DNA of 64,000 nt from Kocuria sp. (GTDB lineage: Bacteria > Actinomycetota > Actinomycetes > Actinomycetales > Micrococcaceae), in contig JAKDJD010000003.1 of NCBI GenBank assembly GCA_030454085.1, forward strand, positions 1 to 64,000. Reading direction: 5' to 3'. The notes below the pieces were generated by a model. It ran no database searches, had not been told where the DNA came from, and worked only from the letters and a program-made list of their open reading frames with translations. Position 1 is the first letter of the stretch. Each line of letters starts with the position of its first letter. Positions 1 to 9,222 of this stretch are shown here, piece by piece. A program made the position numbers and the translations under genes.

Positions 1-1
1 G

Positions 2-37
2 GCCCGCCCGGCCCGGAACGATCCGGGCGCGGCGGGC
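2..37. terminator. GC-rich hairpin at the window edge
   Basis: Two 16-nt arms (2-17 and 22-37) pair at 14 of 16 positions around an ACGA loop. The hairpin lies just past the stop of the minus-strand gene at 102-320, so it could end that transcript. The U-tract that would confirm a Rho-independent terminator would lie outside the window. Confidence 0.45.
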
Positions 38-101
38 TCTCGGCCTTCCCCCGACCCCTTCCGAGCGACGGACCGGGCGTGTGCAGGGGGGCATTGCGGG
101 T

Positions 102-320
102 TCATTTTCCCGTGCGTGACCAATCGACGTCGCGACCGATGGTGGGAGCCCATTTCTCGATGGTTTCGGTCTTCCAGCCGTACCATTCGGACGTCTTGGA
201 CCCGTGCAGTATCGCGTCGGGCTTCGGCATGGTGCCTGCATTATGACGCTGTTGGATAGCGGCCGGAGTCATGCCCAGGGCCACTGCGATCTTGTGGCGG
301 CTGACGTAGTGAATGGTCAC
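102..320 (-). CDS. small helix-turn-helix-like protein
   Basis: A 72-residue protein starting MTIHYVSRHKIAVALG. The N-terminal half (SRHKIAVALGMTPAAIQQRH) looks like an AlpA/MerR-type helix-turn-helix in which a short helix pair reads DNA, followed by a small basic, tryptophan-containing segment (EWYGWKTETIEKWAP). Such one-domain proteins are usually excisionase-like or small transcription factors. No phage or plasmid genes are visible beside it. The gene stands alone on the minus strand with a possible terminator hairpin behind it. The function is inferred from the HTH-like pattern only, and a specific target cannot be named. Confidence 0.6.
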   Translation of the reverse strand: MTIHYVSRHKIAVALGMTPAAIQQRHNAGTMPKPDAILHGSKTSEWYGWKTETIEKWAPTIGRDVDWSRTGK

Positions 321-460
321 GAGTGATGGATTCCTTCCGAGCCCGCAGGCTCTGAGTCGGGCACTGCACCATCACCCTAGGCGATTTCGGAATCCGCGGC
401 AGAGTGTGGTTCACAGCGTGGAACGTGCCAGTGCGCCACGGCCCCGCCCAGGCTCATCCG

Positions 461-976
461 CTAGGGGCCGGGGCCACGAGACCGCGGCAGGAGGACGGAG
501 GGATGCAGCGCTCCCACCAGGCTCAGCGGGTTGATGTATTCGTCTCCGTCTCTGACGCCCCAGTGCAGGCACGAGGCGCAGCCTTCGTGCCGCAGCTCGG
601 GATCACGGCGAGCTACGACGGTGCCCGCGGTGACGTGTGTTCCTCTCGGAAGTTGGTCGATCACGGGCTCGAAGCTGGTCCGGAGTCCGTCGTCCGTGGT
701 GATGGTGATGACGCCACGATCCACGACCCAGCCCGAGTGGGATACGGTCCCGGATGTGGGGGCCCGTATCTCCTGGGCCTTGGCGCAGTCCAGGTCGATG
801 CCGCGGTGTCCCGCCGTCCATTTCTGGACGGGTTTCGCGAAGGGGCGAACAACAGGTGGCCTCGGGGAGAGGGGCCAGCTCCACGATGGGACGCGGAGGG
901 GTGTCGCAGACGGTGCGGTCCAACCTGCGGACAGGACCGTGAGCGTGGTCAGAACCAACGCGAGACGTGAACGCAT
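461..976 (-). CDS. secreted M23 (LytM-like) family protein
   Basis: A 171-residue protein with an N-terminal signal peptide (MRSRLALVLTTLTVLSAG, then a Pro/Ser-rich stretch). The M23 fold is recognised from HRGIDLDC (the HxxxD zinc motif), the beta-rich core APTSGTV..VVDRGVITI and the late LHWGVR segment. Active M23 endopeptidases cut peptidoglycan cross-bridges and carry HxH at the late motif; here the position two before the conserved His is Cys (CLH), so catalysis may be weakened or lost. The protein diverges from rpsB across a 390-bp gap. A role as an exported wall hydrolase or hydrolase activator is inferred. Confidence 0.8.
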   Translation of the reverse strand: MRSRLALVLTTLTVLSAGWTAPSATPLRVPSWSWPLSPRPPVVRPFAKPVQKWTAGHRGIDLDCAKAQEIRAPTSGTVSHSGWVVDRGVITITTDDGLRTSFEPVIDQLPRGTHVTAGTVVARRDPELRHEGCASCLHWGVRDGDEYINPLSLVGALHPSVLLPRSRGPGP

Positions 977-1366
977 GACGTCAGTACATCGCCGCTCACG
1001 GTTCGGGTCGGCGTCGTGCGAGGGGCCCGCTCGTTGTCAGTGGAAAAGTGTGATTGATATCGGTGAATATTTGGTCGGTGGACAATTCGCGCGTGCTGTA
1101 TAGTTGCCGTAGCAGTGGACGATCTGTGTCCGCTGACTTCGCGTGACCTGTGCGTCCTTCGGCAGACGAAGGACGGTGCCAGCCAACGGTCCGCCACCCG
1201 CACGGTGGCGGTAACGGCCGGTTCAGGACCCGCTCGGGGCCTCCCGGCGGGGAATCGCAGATCGCCAGGAATGCGGTGGGCTTGTGTCCACCCGAGACAA
1301 CCGATAACTACGAGGACGGTGCGTGACCCAGAAGCACGTGGGGCGTACCGCACCAAAGGAGACGAC
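977..1366 (+). promoter_or_regulatory. divergent intergenic region and structured rpsB leader
   Basis: This 390-bp gap between the M23 gene and rpsB holds no convincing gene. A possible -10 element TATAGT lies at 1099-1104, with a poor match to a -35 about 15-22 bp upstream. The presumed 5' leader contains two perfect hairpins: CGTCCTTCG (1153-1161) with CGAAGGACG (1167-1175), and CCGCCACC (1191-1198) with GGTGGCGG (1204-1211). Neither is followed by a U-run. Structured leaders upstream of rpsB are a known site of autogenous S2 control in other bacteria, but whether this one works that way is inference. Confidence 0.5.
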
Positions 1367-2272
1367 ATGCCCGTCGTAACTATGCGCCAGCTGCTCGATT
1401 CCGGTGTCCACTTCGGTCACCAGACCCGCCGCTGGAACCCGAAGATGAAGCGCTTCATCTTCACCGAGCGCAACGGCATCTACATCATCGATCTGCAGCA
1501 GTCGCTCGAATTCATCGACCGCGCGTTCGAGGCCGTCAAGGCAACCGTTGCACACGGTGGAACCATCCTCTTCGTGGGCACCAAGAAGCAGGCCCAGGAA
1601 GCCATCGCGGAGCAGGCAACCCGCGTCAACATGCCGTACGTCAACCACCGTTGGCTCGGCGGCATGCTCACCAACTTCGCCACGGTCTCCAAGCGCATCG
1701 AGCGCATGAAGGAACTCGAGCAGGTCGACTTCGACGACGTCGCCGCTTCGCAGTACACCAAGAAGGAGCTCCTCCTCCTCCGTCGCGAGTTCGAGAAGCT
1801 CGAGAAGACCCTGGGCGGTATCCGCAACCTGTCCAAGACCCCGTCGCTGCTGTGGGTCGTCGACACCAAGAAGGAGCACCTCGCGGTCGACGAGGCACAG
1901 AAGCTCGGCATCCCGGTCGTTGCGATCCTGGACACCAACTGCGACCCGGACGAAGTCGCCTTCCCGATCCCGGGCAACGACGACGCGATCCGCTCCGTGA
2001 ACCTGCTGACCCGCGTGGTCGCCGACGCCGTGGCCGAAGGCCTGCTCGAGCGCAACAACAAGCAGGCCGGCAAGGCGGACGCCCCCGAGGAGCCCATGGC
2101 AGAGTGGGAGAAGGAACTTCTCGAGCAGCACGAGGCCCAGAAGTCAGAGAAGGCCGCCGACGCTGAGACCTCCGAGAAGGCAGCTGACGCCGAGACCTCC
2201 GAGAAGGCTTCGGAGCCCGAGGCATCGGAGAAGACCGAGGCTCAGGAATCCGCCGAGGCTTCTTCCAACTAA
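1367..2272 (+). CDS. rpsB: 30S ribosomal protein S2
   Basis: A 301-residue S2 protein beginning [20 protein letters not shown], a sequence diagnostic of bacterial S2. Other S2 blocks are visible ([47 protein letters not shown]). The ATG at 1367 is chosen because it sits 6 nt after AAAGGA and matches the family N-terminus; the frame is open further upstream but that part does not look like S2. S2 joins the 30S subunit late and helps hold S1 or the mRNA platform. The C-terminal tail is acidic and Lys/Glu/Ala-rich with two exact 9-residue repeats (2147-2200) and an imperfect third. tsf follows, as in most bacteria. Confidence 0.99.
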   Translation: MPVVTMRQLLDSGVHFGHQTRRWNPKMKRFIFTERNGIYIIDLQQSLEFIDRAFEAVKATVAHGGTILFVGTKKQAQEAIAEQATRVNMPYVNHRWLGGMLTNFATVSKRIERMKELEQVDFDDVAASQYTKKELLLLRREFEKLEKTLGGIRNLSKTPSLLWVVDTKKEHLAVDEAQKLGIPVVAILDTNCDPDEVAFPIPGNDDAIRSVNLLTRVVADAVAEGLLERNNKQAGKADAPEEPMAEWEKELLEQHEAQKSEKAADAETSEKAADAETSEKASEPEASEKTEAQESAEASSN

Positions 2273-2316
2273 TTCCCAGTTGACCGGTCCGCGCACGATC
2301 GGACCGCACAGCAACC

Positions 2317-2347
2317 GCAGGGCCGGGCCGCACCGGCCCGGCCCTGC
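2317..2347 (+). terminator. strong hairpin between rpsB and tsf
   Basis: A perfect 14-bp stem (2317-2330 with 2334-2347) closed by a CAC loop. No U-run follows. It may slow or partly end transcription between rpsB and tsf, or act as an RNA processing or stability element; the sequence does not decide between these. Confidence 0.55.
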
Positions 2348-2382
2348 GTCGACGTGCTCATCACAAAACCTAAGGAGTTCAG

Positions 2383-3213
2383 ATGGCGAACTACACTGCA
2401 GCCGATATCAAGGCGCTGCGCGAACGCACCGGTGCCGGCATGCTCGATGTCAAGAAGGCTTTGGACGAGGCCGAGGGCGATCAGCAGAAGGCCATGGAGA
2501 TCATCCGCGTCAAGGGTCTCAAGGGCGTCACCAAGCGCGAGGGCCGCGCAACCGCTGAAGGCCTCGTCGCCGCGCGCGTCGAGAACGGCGTCGGCTACCT
2601 CGTCGAGGTCAACTCGGAGACCGACTTCGTGGCGAAGTCCGCTCCGTTCATCGAATTCGGAAACGACGTTCTCGAGGCGGCCGTGAGCGCGGACGCCGGC
2701 AACCTGGAGGACCTCCTGAAGGCCACCTCCAAGGGCAAGACCGTGGAGGAGCAGGTCACCGAGGCCGGCGCCCTGCTCGGCGAAAAGGTCGTCGTGCGCC
2801 GCGTCGCACGTCTCGAGGGCGACAACGTCGCCGTCTACCTGCACAAGACCTCGAAGGACCTGCCCGCACAGGTCGGCGTCCTCCTCGCCGTCGATGGCAA
2901 GGACGCCGAGGAAGTCGCCCACGACGTCGCCGTCCACATCGCCGCCATGGCACCGAAGTTCCTCGACGAGTCCGCGATCCCGGCCGAGCAGGTCGAGTCC
3001 GAGCGTCACATCGCCGAAGAGACCGCTCGTTCCGAGGGCAAGCCCGATAAGATCATTCCGCAGATCGTCCAGGGCCGTCTGAAGGGCTTCTTCAAGGAGA
3101 ACACCCTCCTCGACCAGGACTTCGCCAAGGACTCCAAGAAGTCCGTCGGCCAGGTTCTGGAAGAGGCAGGCGCCCAGGCGACCGGGTTCGTGCGTTTCCG
3201 CGTCGGCAACTGA
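2383..3213 (+). CDS. tsf: translation elongation factor Ts
   Basis: A 276-residue EF-Ts, the nucleotide exchange factor that releases GDP from EF-Tu. The N-terminal UBA-like motif LRERTGAGMLDVKKAL and the core TDFVA (in VNSETDFVAKS) are family signatures. The ATG follows TAAGGAG. Length and order after rpsB are standard. A clear Rho-independent terminator follows 14 nt after the stop, so the rpsB-tsf unit ends here and pyrH is read separately. Confidence 0.99.
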   Translation: MANYTAADIKALRERTGAGMLDVKKALDEAEGDQQKAMEIIRVKGLKGVTKREGRATAEGLVAARVENGVGYLVEVNSETDFVAKSAPFIEFGNDVLEAAVSADAGNLEDLLKATSKGKTVEEQVTEAGALLGEKVVVRRVARLEGDNVAVYLHKTSKDLPAQVGVLLAVDGKDAEEVAHDVAVHIAAMAPKFLDESAIPAEQVESERHIAEETARSEGKPDKIIPQIVQGRLKGFFKENTLLDQDFAKDSKKSVGQVLEEAGAQATGFVRFRVGN

Positions 3214-3227
3214 CAAACCCAGTGATT

Positions 3228-3263
3228 GAGGGAGCGTCCACCGAGAGTGGGCGCTCCCTCTTT
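3228..3263 (+). terminator. Rho-independent terminator after tsf
   Basis: GAGGGAGCG-CCAC (3228-3241) pairs with GTGG-CGCTCCCTC (3247-3260) around a CGAGA loop and is followed by TTT. It lies directly downstream of the tsf stop. Confidence 0.85.
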
Positions 3264-3328
3264 GCGTAAGCTGTTTGCGACAGCGCAGACCAACCACGAC
3301 CAGCAGGGCCGGGAGCCCAGGAGGATCA

Positions 3329-4063
3329 ATGTCCGTCAATACCACCCCCTCAGCCGCACCCCACCGGCGTCGCGTCTTGCTCAAACTCTCTGGAGAGGTT
3401 TTCGGCGGCGGCCGCGTCGGCATCGACACCGCAGTCGTGCGCAAGTTCGCCGAGCAGATTGCCTCGACCGTTGGGCAGGCGGAAACCTCGATCGTCGTCG
3501 GGGGCGGCAACTTCTTCCGGGGGGCTGAACTCTCCTCGGCCGGTCTCGATCGCTCGCGCGCCGATTACATGGGCATGTTGGGCACCGTCATGAATTCCCT
3601 GGCCCTCCAGGACATCCTCGAACAGAGCGGGGTGGACACCCGCGTGCAGTCGGCCATCGAGATGGCCCAGGTCGCCGAGAACTACATCCCTCGGCGCGCC
3701 ATCCGCCACATGGAGAAGGATCGCGTGGTCATCTTCGGCGCCGGATCGGGTCTCCCGTACTTCTCGACCGATACCGTGGCGGCCCAGCGAGCCCTCGAGA
3801 TCGGTGCCGACGAGGTGCTGGTGGCCAAGAACGGCGTCGACGGTGTCTACACGGCGGATCCGAAGGTTGAGCCCGACGCCGAGATGCTGGCCCACCTGAC
3901 GTACGGCGAAGCCCTTCACCGCGACATCCGTGTGATGGACCAGACGGCGTTCAGCCTGTGCAAGGACAACAACGTGACCATGCGCGTATTCGGCATGCAG
4001 GGTGAGGGCAACGTTGCACGCGCGATCCTCGGTGAGGAGATCGGCACGCTGGTTACCGCCTAG
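3329..4063 (+). CDS. pyrH: UMP kinase
   Basis: A 244-residue UMP kinase of the amino-acid-kinase fold, converting UMP to UDP in pyrimidine nucleotide synthesis. Visible motifs are [10 protein letters not shown] (phosphate-binding start), [10 protein letters not shown], and the C-terminal block [14 protein letters not shown]. The start at 3329 is set by AGGAGG at 3319-3324 and by the family N-terminus; the frame stays open a little upstream without such support. Unlike ATP-dependent UMP/CMP kinases this family is hexameric and bacterial. It lies between tsf and frr as in most actinobacteria. Confidence 0.98.
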   Translation: MSVNTTPSAAPHRRRVLLKLSGEVFGGGRVGIDTAVVRKFAEQIASTVGQAETSIVVGGGNFFRGAELSSAGLDRSRADYMGMLGTVMNSLALQDILEQSGVDTRVQSAIEMAQVAENYIPRRAIRHMEKDRVVIFGAGSGLPYFSTDTVAAQRALEIGADEVLVAKNGVDGVYTADPKVEPDAEMLAHLTYGEALHRDIRVMDQTAFSLCKDNNVTMRVFGMQGEGNVARAILGEEIGTLVTA

Positions 4064-4105
4064 TCCTACGGGTACGGCGGTTAGCCCCGTCCGGAGCGGG
4101 GTGGC

Positions 4106-4111
4106 TAGACT
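4106..4111 (+). promoter_or_regulatory. possible -10 element upstream of frr
   Basis: TAGACT occurs in the pyrH-frr gap (154 bp). The same hexamer recurs upstream of proS, ribF, rpsO and the M16 peptidase gene in this window. No good -35 is seen at the right distance here. Confidence 0.3.
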
Positions 4112-4217
4112 GATTCAGGAGACTTTCGCCGACGTCGCGACCGGTCCGTTCGGGCCGGTGCCACGTTGTAGCGGCCCGGCCGGAACAGCCGGGTGCACAG
4201 AGAATGAGGAGATCGAA

Positions 4218-4775
4218 GTGATCGAAGAAGCCCTGTCCGATGCCCGTACCAAAATGGGCAAAGCCGTCGACGCCGCGAAGGAAGATTTCGCCGCCGTGCG
4301 CACCGGCCGCGCCAACCCGTCGATGTTCTCCGGCGTGCTCGTCAGCTATTACGGATCCCCGACCCCCTTGCAGCAGCTGGCTTCCTTCCAGAACCCCGAC
4401 GCCCGCACGCTCCTCATCACCCCGTTCGACAAGACCTCCCTCAACGACATCGAGAAGGCCCTGCGCGATTCCGACCTTGGCGCGAATCCTGCCAATGACG
4501 GCAACGTGATTCGCGTGGTGATGCCCGAGCTCACGGAGGAGCGTCGCAAGGATTACGTGCGCATGGTCTCGGGCAAGGCAGAAGATGCCCGCGTCTCGGT
4601 GCGCAACATCCGGCGCACGGCCAAGACCTCGATCGAAAAGGCCGTCAAGGACGGCGAGACCGGCGAAGACGAGGGCAACCGGGCCGAGAAAGAGCTCGAC
4701 GCCATCACGAAGAAGCACGTCGAGCAGATCGACGACCTGCTGAAGCGCAAGGAAGCCGAGCTGCTCGAGGTCTGA
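4218..4775 (+). CDS. frr: ribosome recycling factor
   Basis: A 185-residue RRF, the standard length, which with EF-G splits the 70S ribosome after termination. The motifs [28 protein letters not shown] and the C-terminal basic helix are visible. The GTG at 4218 is chosen because GAGGAG precedes it by 6 nt and the family N-terminus ([12 protein letters not shown]) starts there. The stop overlaps the cdsA start (TGATG), indicating translational coupling. Confidence 0.98.
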   Translation: MIEEALSDARTKMGKAVDAAKEDFAAVRTGRANPSMFSGVLVSYYGSPTPLQQLASFQNPDARTLLITPFDKTSLNDIEKALRDSDLGANPANDGNVIRVVMPELTEERRKDYVRMVSGKAEDARVSVRNIRRTAKTSIEKAVKDGETGEDEGNRAEKELDAITKKHVEQIDDLLKRKEAELLEV

Positions 4776-5623
4776 TGTCGTCTCCCGCAGACCCCTCGAC
4801 CTCGCCCAAGAAACAGTCCAAGGCCGGCAGAAATCTGCCGGCCGCCATCGGCGTCGGCGCGAGTCTGGTCGTCGTCGTCATCATCGGACTGTTCTTTGTC
4901 CCGCTGGTGATCGTGGCCCTCGCGGCCCTCGCGGCCGCCGTCGGCACGTGGGAAGTCGGTCGGTCCCTCAACCACAAGAGGGGAATGCGGGTCCCACTCG
5001 TGCCCGCCGTCGTGACGGGCGCACTGTTTCCCTTCGCCGCCTATTACGGCGGGGGAGAAGCCCTGATCCTGTCGGTCCTCGGAGCGGTGGTTCTGCTGAC
5101 TCTCTGGAGGGCCTTCGGGCGAAAAGACGGAATGCTCCAGTCCATCATGGGCGGGATCTTCGTGATGAGCTGGGTTCCGTTCATGCTGGCCCTTGCGGTC
5201 CTGATCTTTCGTGAGGACAATGGGGCCGCCAAGGTATTCACGATCGTGCTCATGGCCATCGGCAACGATACCTGGGGGTACGTCGCGGGCGTTCTGTTCG
5301 GGAAGCACCCCATGGCCCCGAGAATCAGCCCCAAGAAGACGTGGGAAGGATTCGCGGGCTCGATGGTCGGTTCCATGGTGGTGGGAGTCCTGTGCGCAGT
5401 CTTCCTGCTCCACGGGCCGTGGTGGAATGGGCTGGTGATCGCCGTGTTGCTCGTCATCGCTTCCACGGTCGGGGACCTCGCGGAATCGATGGTCAAGCGC
5501 GAAATCGGCATCAAGGACATGAGCAACATCCTTCCCGGCCATGGCGGAGTCATGGACAGGTTGGATTCGATCGTCTTCGCCGCGGCCATCGGCTACGTCA
5601 TCTTCGCCGCACTGCTGGTCTGA
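4775..5623 (+). CDS. cdsA: phosphatidate cytidylyltransferase
   Basis: A 282-residue integral membrane enzyme making CDP-diacylglycerol from phosphatidate and CTP, the branch point to phosphatidylglycerol, cardiolipin and phosphatidylinositol. About seven hydrophobic segments are visible. The family signature near the C-terminus is intact: SMVKREIGIKDMSNILPGHG followed by GVMDRLD. The start overlaps the frr stop. The N-terminal 25 residues are polar (SSPADPSTSPKKQSK), as often seen in actinobacterial CdsA. Confidence 0.97.
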   Translation: MSSPADPSTSPKKQSKAGRNLPAAIGVGASLVVVVIIGLFFVPLVIVALAALAAAVGTWEVGRSLNHKRGMRVPLVPAVVTGALFPFAAYYGGGEALILSVLGAVVLLTLWRAFGRKDGMLQSIMGGIFVMSWVPFMLALAVLIFREDNGAAKVFTIVLMAIGNDTWGYVAGVLFGKHPMAPRISPKKTWEGFAGSMVGSMVVGVLCAVFLLHGPWWNGLVIAVLLVIASTVGDLAESMVKREIGIKDMSNILPGHGGVMDRLDSIVFAAAIGYVIFAALLV

Positions 5624-5651
5624 CCCAACCCGATATTCACTGGAGGAAGCC

Positions 5652-6272
5652 ATGCCCGGCTCATCGGTCCGAGAGCCCAATGACGCCGCCGTCACGGCGA
5701 CGCAAGAAACCCATCGCATAGGTCGGGTCCCGCGCAAGCACAAGGGATACTCGACCTACCAGGTTCGGCAGATCCTTGACCGGTGCGGCCAGCAGGCCGA
5801 ATCCCTGCGCGCCGGCAACCCGGAGCTGACGATTACCGCCGCCGAGATCCGAGGCACGGAGTTCGGCCAGGAAAAGGGCGGCTACCGGCCGGCGGATGTC
5901 GACCGGGCCCTGGAATCCTACGAGGACCATTTCGCCGAGGTCGAGAAGAACGACGTCCTCCGGAATCAAGGACAAGATGCCTGGCACGACCACGCATCAG
6001 GCCTGGCAGACCTCGTGATGGGGAGGCTCAAGCGACCCGACGGGGAACGGTTCCGGCGCCCCGCCAGGCGCCGCACCGAAGGGTACTTCGTGGGCGACGT
6101 GGACCGTCTGTGCAGGGAGCTGCTGGACTACTTCCGCAACTCCGACGACATCTCGCCGGCCAAAATCCGCAGCGCTTCGTTCAGGCCCGCAACCACCAAA
6201 CACGCCTACGACGAGGCTCAGGTGGACGCGTTCCTGGAACGAGCCATCCAACTCACTCAAGCATTGCGCTGA
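5652..6272 (+). CDS. DivIVA-domain protein
   Basis: A 206-residue soluble protein with two DivIVA-type segments: KHKGYSTYQVRQILDRC in the first half and SASFRPATTKHAYDEAQVDAFLERA at the end. DivIVA proteins bind curved membrane and recruit cell-wall or division factors; this short form with no long coiled coil is a DivIVA-domain protein of unknown role rather than Wag31. The ATG is preceded by GGAGG (5642-5646). It follows cdsA by 28 bp and is probably co-transcribed. Confidence 0.85.
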   Translation: MPGSSVREPNDAAVTATQETHRIGRVPRKHKGYSTYQVRQILDRCGQQAESLRAGNPELTITAAEIRGTEFGQEKGGYRPADVDRALESYEDHFAEVEKNDVLRNQGQDAWHDHASGLADLVMGRLKRPDGERFRRPARRRTEGYFVGDVDRLCRELLDYFRNSDDISPAKIRSASFRPATTKHAYDEAQVDAFLERAIQLTQALR

Positions 6273-6374
6273 TTTCGCTTCGGCGGTCGACGACCGCGGA
6301 CGCTGATCACACCGTCCGATGACCGCCGTGCCCCCTTCCGACATCGCGGCGTCGTGCTCTGGAAGGAGAAGACT

Positions 6375-8231
6375 ATGCGCAGCATTGCTCGCATCATGAG
6401 GGCCACCGGCTCGCTCTGGCCCTTCTATCTCGGCATCCTGATCTGTTCGGTGCTCACCGCGGTCGGATCGCTCGCCACACCCTTCGTGCTGAAGTTCGCG
6501 ACCGACGCCGTGGTCGCCGCTCTCAACGGGCACGGCGAGTCGACCGTCCGCATCATTTTTACGTTCGCCGGGCTGTACCTGGTTATGCAGCTGTTCAGCA
6601 CGTTCATCTCGAATTACGGCGGCTACCTGGGCGACATCATGGGGCAGCGCATGCGGTCCCTTCTTTCGACCCGGTATTTCCACAAATTGTTGAGCCTGCC
6701 GCAGAGCTACTTCGACACCCAGCTGACGGGGTCCGTGGTCTCCCGCCTCAACCGGTCGATCGCGGAAGTCACGTTCTTCATCAAGTCGATGTCGAACAAC
6801 TTCTTTTCGACCATCATCACGACGATCGCGGTGCTCATCATCATGTTCGTCTACTACTGGCCGCTGGCCATCTTGTTGCTCGTGATCTATCCGACGTATT
6901 TGTGGCTCACGGGTCTGACCAGCCGGAAGTGGCAGGTCTGGGAACGTGACAAGAACGAGCACATCGACTTGGCCGGCGGACGATTCAACGAGGTGATCTC
7001 GCAACTGCGGGTGGTCAAGTCCTTCGGCACCCAGGCCCGGGAGCTCGCGGCCTTCACCCGGCACTTCACGGATACCGTGTCACTGACCAAGGACCAGTCG
7101 CGGCATTGGCACCGCATGGACAACTTCCGCAGGTCGGCGCTGAACATTGTCTTCTTCCTGATGTACCTGTTGATCTTCTGGAAGACCCTTGAAGGCGACT
7201 TCTCCCTCGGCGACATGGTGCTGATGATCCAGTTGATGGCGATGGCTTCCCAACCGGTCGCGATGCTCTCGTGGATCATCGACTCGGCGCAGCGTGCGAT
7301 CGCCGGATCCCGCGAGTATTTCGAGGTCATGAACCTGCCGGACGATCCACGGTCGGGCTCCGTGGTGGCCCCGACGGTGACCGCCACGATCAACCGAGTC
7401 TCTACTGACGGGCGCGACGAGCCGGCCTCGACGTCGAATTCGTCGGAGAACCTGCCCGACCCGGTCATTACCTTCGAAGACGTTGCCTTCGCCTACGACG
7501 GCGAGCAGGCCGTTCTCCGGGACATCAATCTGGCCGTGTCCAGGGGCGAGAAAGTGGCCTTCGTGGGCGAGTCCGGGGGAGGGAAATCCACCCTGATGTC
7601 CCTCCTTCAGGGGCTGTACATGCCCACCGAGGGCAGGGTTACGGTCGCGGGATTCGACACCTCGACCTCGACCCTGGGGCAAATGCGCGCGGCCATGGGC
7701 ATGGTGTTCCAGGATTCGTCTTTGTTCTCCGGGACCATTGCGGAGAACATCGCCTATGCGAGGCCCCAGGCCACGCGGGAGGAGATCGTGGAGGCCGCGA
7801 CGCAGGCCAACGCTGATGTCTTCGTCCGGCAGTTTGCGGACGGCTACGATTCCCTGATCGGCGAGCGCGGTCTCAAGCTCTCGGGCGGACAGAAACAGAG
7901 GATCGCGGTCGCCCGTGCGATTCTCAAGGACGCGCCGATCCTGATCCTTGACGAGGCGACCAGCGCGCTGGACACCCGGTCCGAACGCGTGGTGCAGGAG
8001 GCGCTGGACCGGTTGATGATCGGGAGAACCAGCCTGATCATTGCGCACCGGCTGTCGACGATCTCCGCCGTGGACCGCATCGTGACGCTCGAGAACGGGA
8101 GGATCAGGGAAGTCGGCACGCCGAGCGAGCTCGCGACCTCGGGTGGCATCTATTCCGAGCTCCTGGAGCTGCAGCTGTCCGCCACGGCCGCCGATCGGCA
8201 GCGACTCAAGAAATTCGGCATCGTCGGCTAG
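6375..8231 (+). CDS. ABC exporter half-transporter
   Basis: A 618-residue type IV ABC exporter with an N-terminal transmembrane domain (residues about 15-310, six predicted helices) and a C-terminal ATPase. The ATPase motifs are all canonical: GESGGGKST, LSGGQKQRI, ILILDEATSALD and IIAHRLST. A polar linker of about 40 residues (Ser/Thr-rich, DEPASTSNSSENLPDP) joins the domains. It should work as a homodimer exporting a hydrophobic or peptide-like compound, but the substrate cannot be read from sequence. The ATG at 6375 follows AAGGAG; upstream in-frame GTG lacks one. Neighbours (DivIVA protein, secreted GH18) give no clear pathway link. Confidence 0.9.
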   Translation: MRSIARIMRATGSLWPFYLGILICSVLTAVGSLATPFVLKFATDAVVAALNGHGESTVRIIFTFAGLYLVMQLFSTFISNYGGYLGDIMGQRMRSLLSTRYFHKLLSLPQSYFDTQLTGSVVSRLNRSIAEVTFFIKSMSNNFFSTIITTIAVLIIMFVYYWPLAILLLVIYPTYLWLTGLTSRKWQVWERDKNEHIDLAGGRFNEVISQLRVVKSFGTQARELAAFTRHFTDTVSLTKDQSRHWHRMDNFRRSALNIVFFLMYLLIFWKTLEGDFSLGDMVLMIQLMAMASQPVAMLSWIIDSAQRAIAGSREYFEVMNLPDDPRSGSVVAPTVTATINRVSTDGRDEPASTSNSSENLPDPVITFEDVAFAYDGEQAVLRDINLAVSRGEKVAFVGESGGGKSTLMSLLQGLYMPTEGRVTVAGFDTSTSTLGQMRAAMGMVFQDSSLFSGTIAENIAYARPQATREEIVEAATQANADVFVRQFADGYDSLIGERGLKLSGGQKQRIAVARAILKDAPILILDEATSALDTRSERVVQEALDRLMIGRTSLIIAHRLSTISAVDRIVTLENGRIREVGTPSELATSGGIYSELLELQLSATAADRQRLKKFGIVG

Positions 8232-8297
8232 GCCGCACCGCGATAGGGCGAGGTGTCTCCGGTACCGTCGGTATCGCCGATTGTCGAAAGGATCACC

Positions 8298-9221
8298 ATG
8301 AAGCTCTCCCGCACGGTCATCGTCTCCGGGCTCCTGGGCACCAGTGTTCTGGGCCTCGCGGGCCCGGCGGCCCAGGCATCGGAGGCGACCACGGCCTCAC
8401 ACGAGATCTCGCCGTACCTCAACGTCAGCGAGTCCAACGTCCACACGTTGCAGGACAACCAGGCAGCTACCGGCGTGTCCGCGGCGACCCTGGCATTCCT
8501 CAACGCGCGTCCCGGAAGCTGCGATCTCCAGTGGGACGCGGCCGCCGGGCAGGGGCCGGGGTATCTTCAGGAACAGATCGCGCAGTATCAGCAGGCCGGT
8601 GGCGCTGCCACGATCTCCTTCGGGGGCGCGGGCAACCGGGACAACCTCTTGGCCCACACGTGCGACGACGTCGGCCGCATCACCGAAGCCTACAGGCAGG
8701 TCGTGGACACATATGGGGTCACGCACCTCGACTTCGACCTCGAACAAGGGGCCCAGAAGGACGACGCCGCCAACCAGCGCCGCAACCAGGCCCTGGCCCA
8801 GCTCCAGCAGGAACGGCCCGAAGTCACGGTCGACTACACCTTCCCGGTCGAGCCGAGAGGGCTGGGTCCGGACGCTCAGGGTGTGCTGTCCGATGCCGCG
8901 ACCAAGGCCGTGGCGGTCAATACCGTGAACATCATGACGATGGACTTCGGCAAAGAACAGGACACCGTCCGTTCCGGAAAATACGCAATCGACGGGACCA
9001 ATGCGCAGCTGGCCGAGCTGTACGGCGAGCAACGTCCAGGACTCGGAGTGACCTTCAGTATGGGCGAGAGCGCCAACCAGCAGGACTTCACCCAGGACGA
9101 CGCCAGGGAGCTCCAGAGCTATGCCGTCCAGCAGGGAGCGTCGAAACTGTCATATTGGCAACTGGCCAAGGACGCCGAGACCGATTACAGCTATTCCCGG
9201 ACACTGGCCGGCCTCGGATAG
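8298..9221 (+). CDS. secreted GH18 chitinase-like protein
   Basis: A 307-residue protein with a signal peptide (MKLSRTVIVSGLLGTSVLGLAGPAAQAS). The GH18 pattern is present: the substrate strand ATISFGGAGN (SxGG) and the catalytic strand THLDFDLEQG, which keeps the DxDxE acid/base arrangement. GH18 enzymes hydrolyse beta-1,4 GlcNAc polymers through a substrate-assisted mechanism. No chitin-binding domain is attached. The gene runs convergently into pobA with a 2-bp gap and no terminator visible between them. Specific substrate (chitin, peptidoglycan or other) cannot be told. Confidence 0.85.
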   Translation: MKLSRTVIVSGLLGTSVLGLAGPAAQASEATTASHEISPYLNVSESNVHTLQDNQAATGVSAATLAFLNARPGSCDLQWDAAAGQGPGYLQEQIAQYQQAGGAATISFGGAGNRDNLLAHTCDDVGRITEAYRQVVDTYGVTHLDFDLEQGAQKDDAANQRRNQALAQLQQERPEVTVDYTFPVEPRGLGPDAQGVLSDAATKAVAVNTVNIMTMDFGKEQDTVRSGKYAIDGTNAQLAELYGEQRPGLGVTFSMGESANQQDFTQDDARELQSYAVQQGASKLSYWQLAKDAETDYSYSRTLAGLG

Positions 9222-9222
9222 G

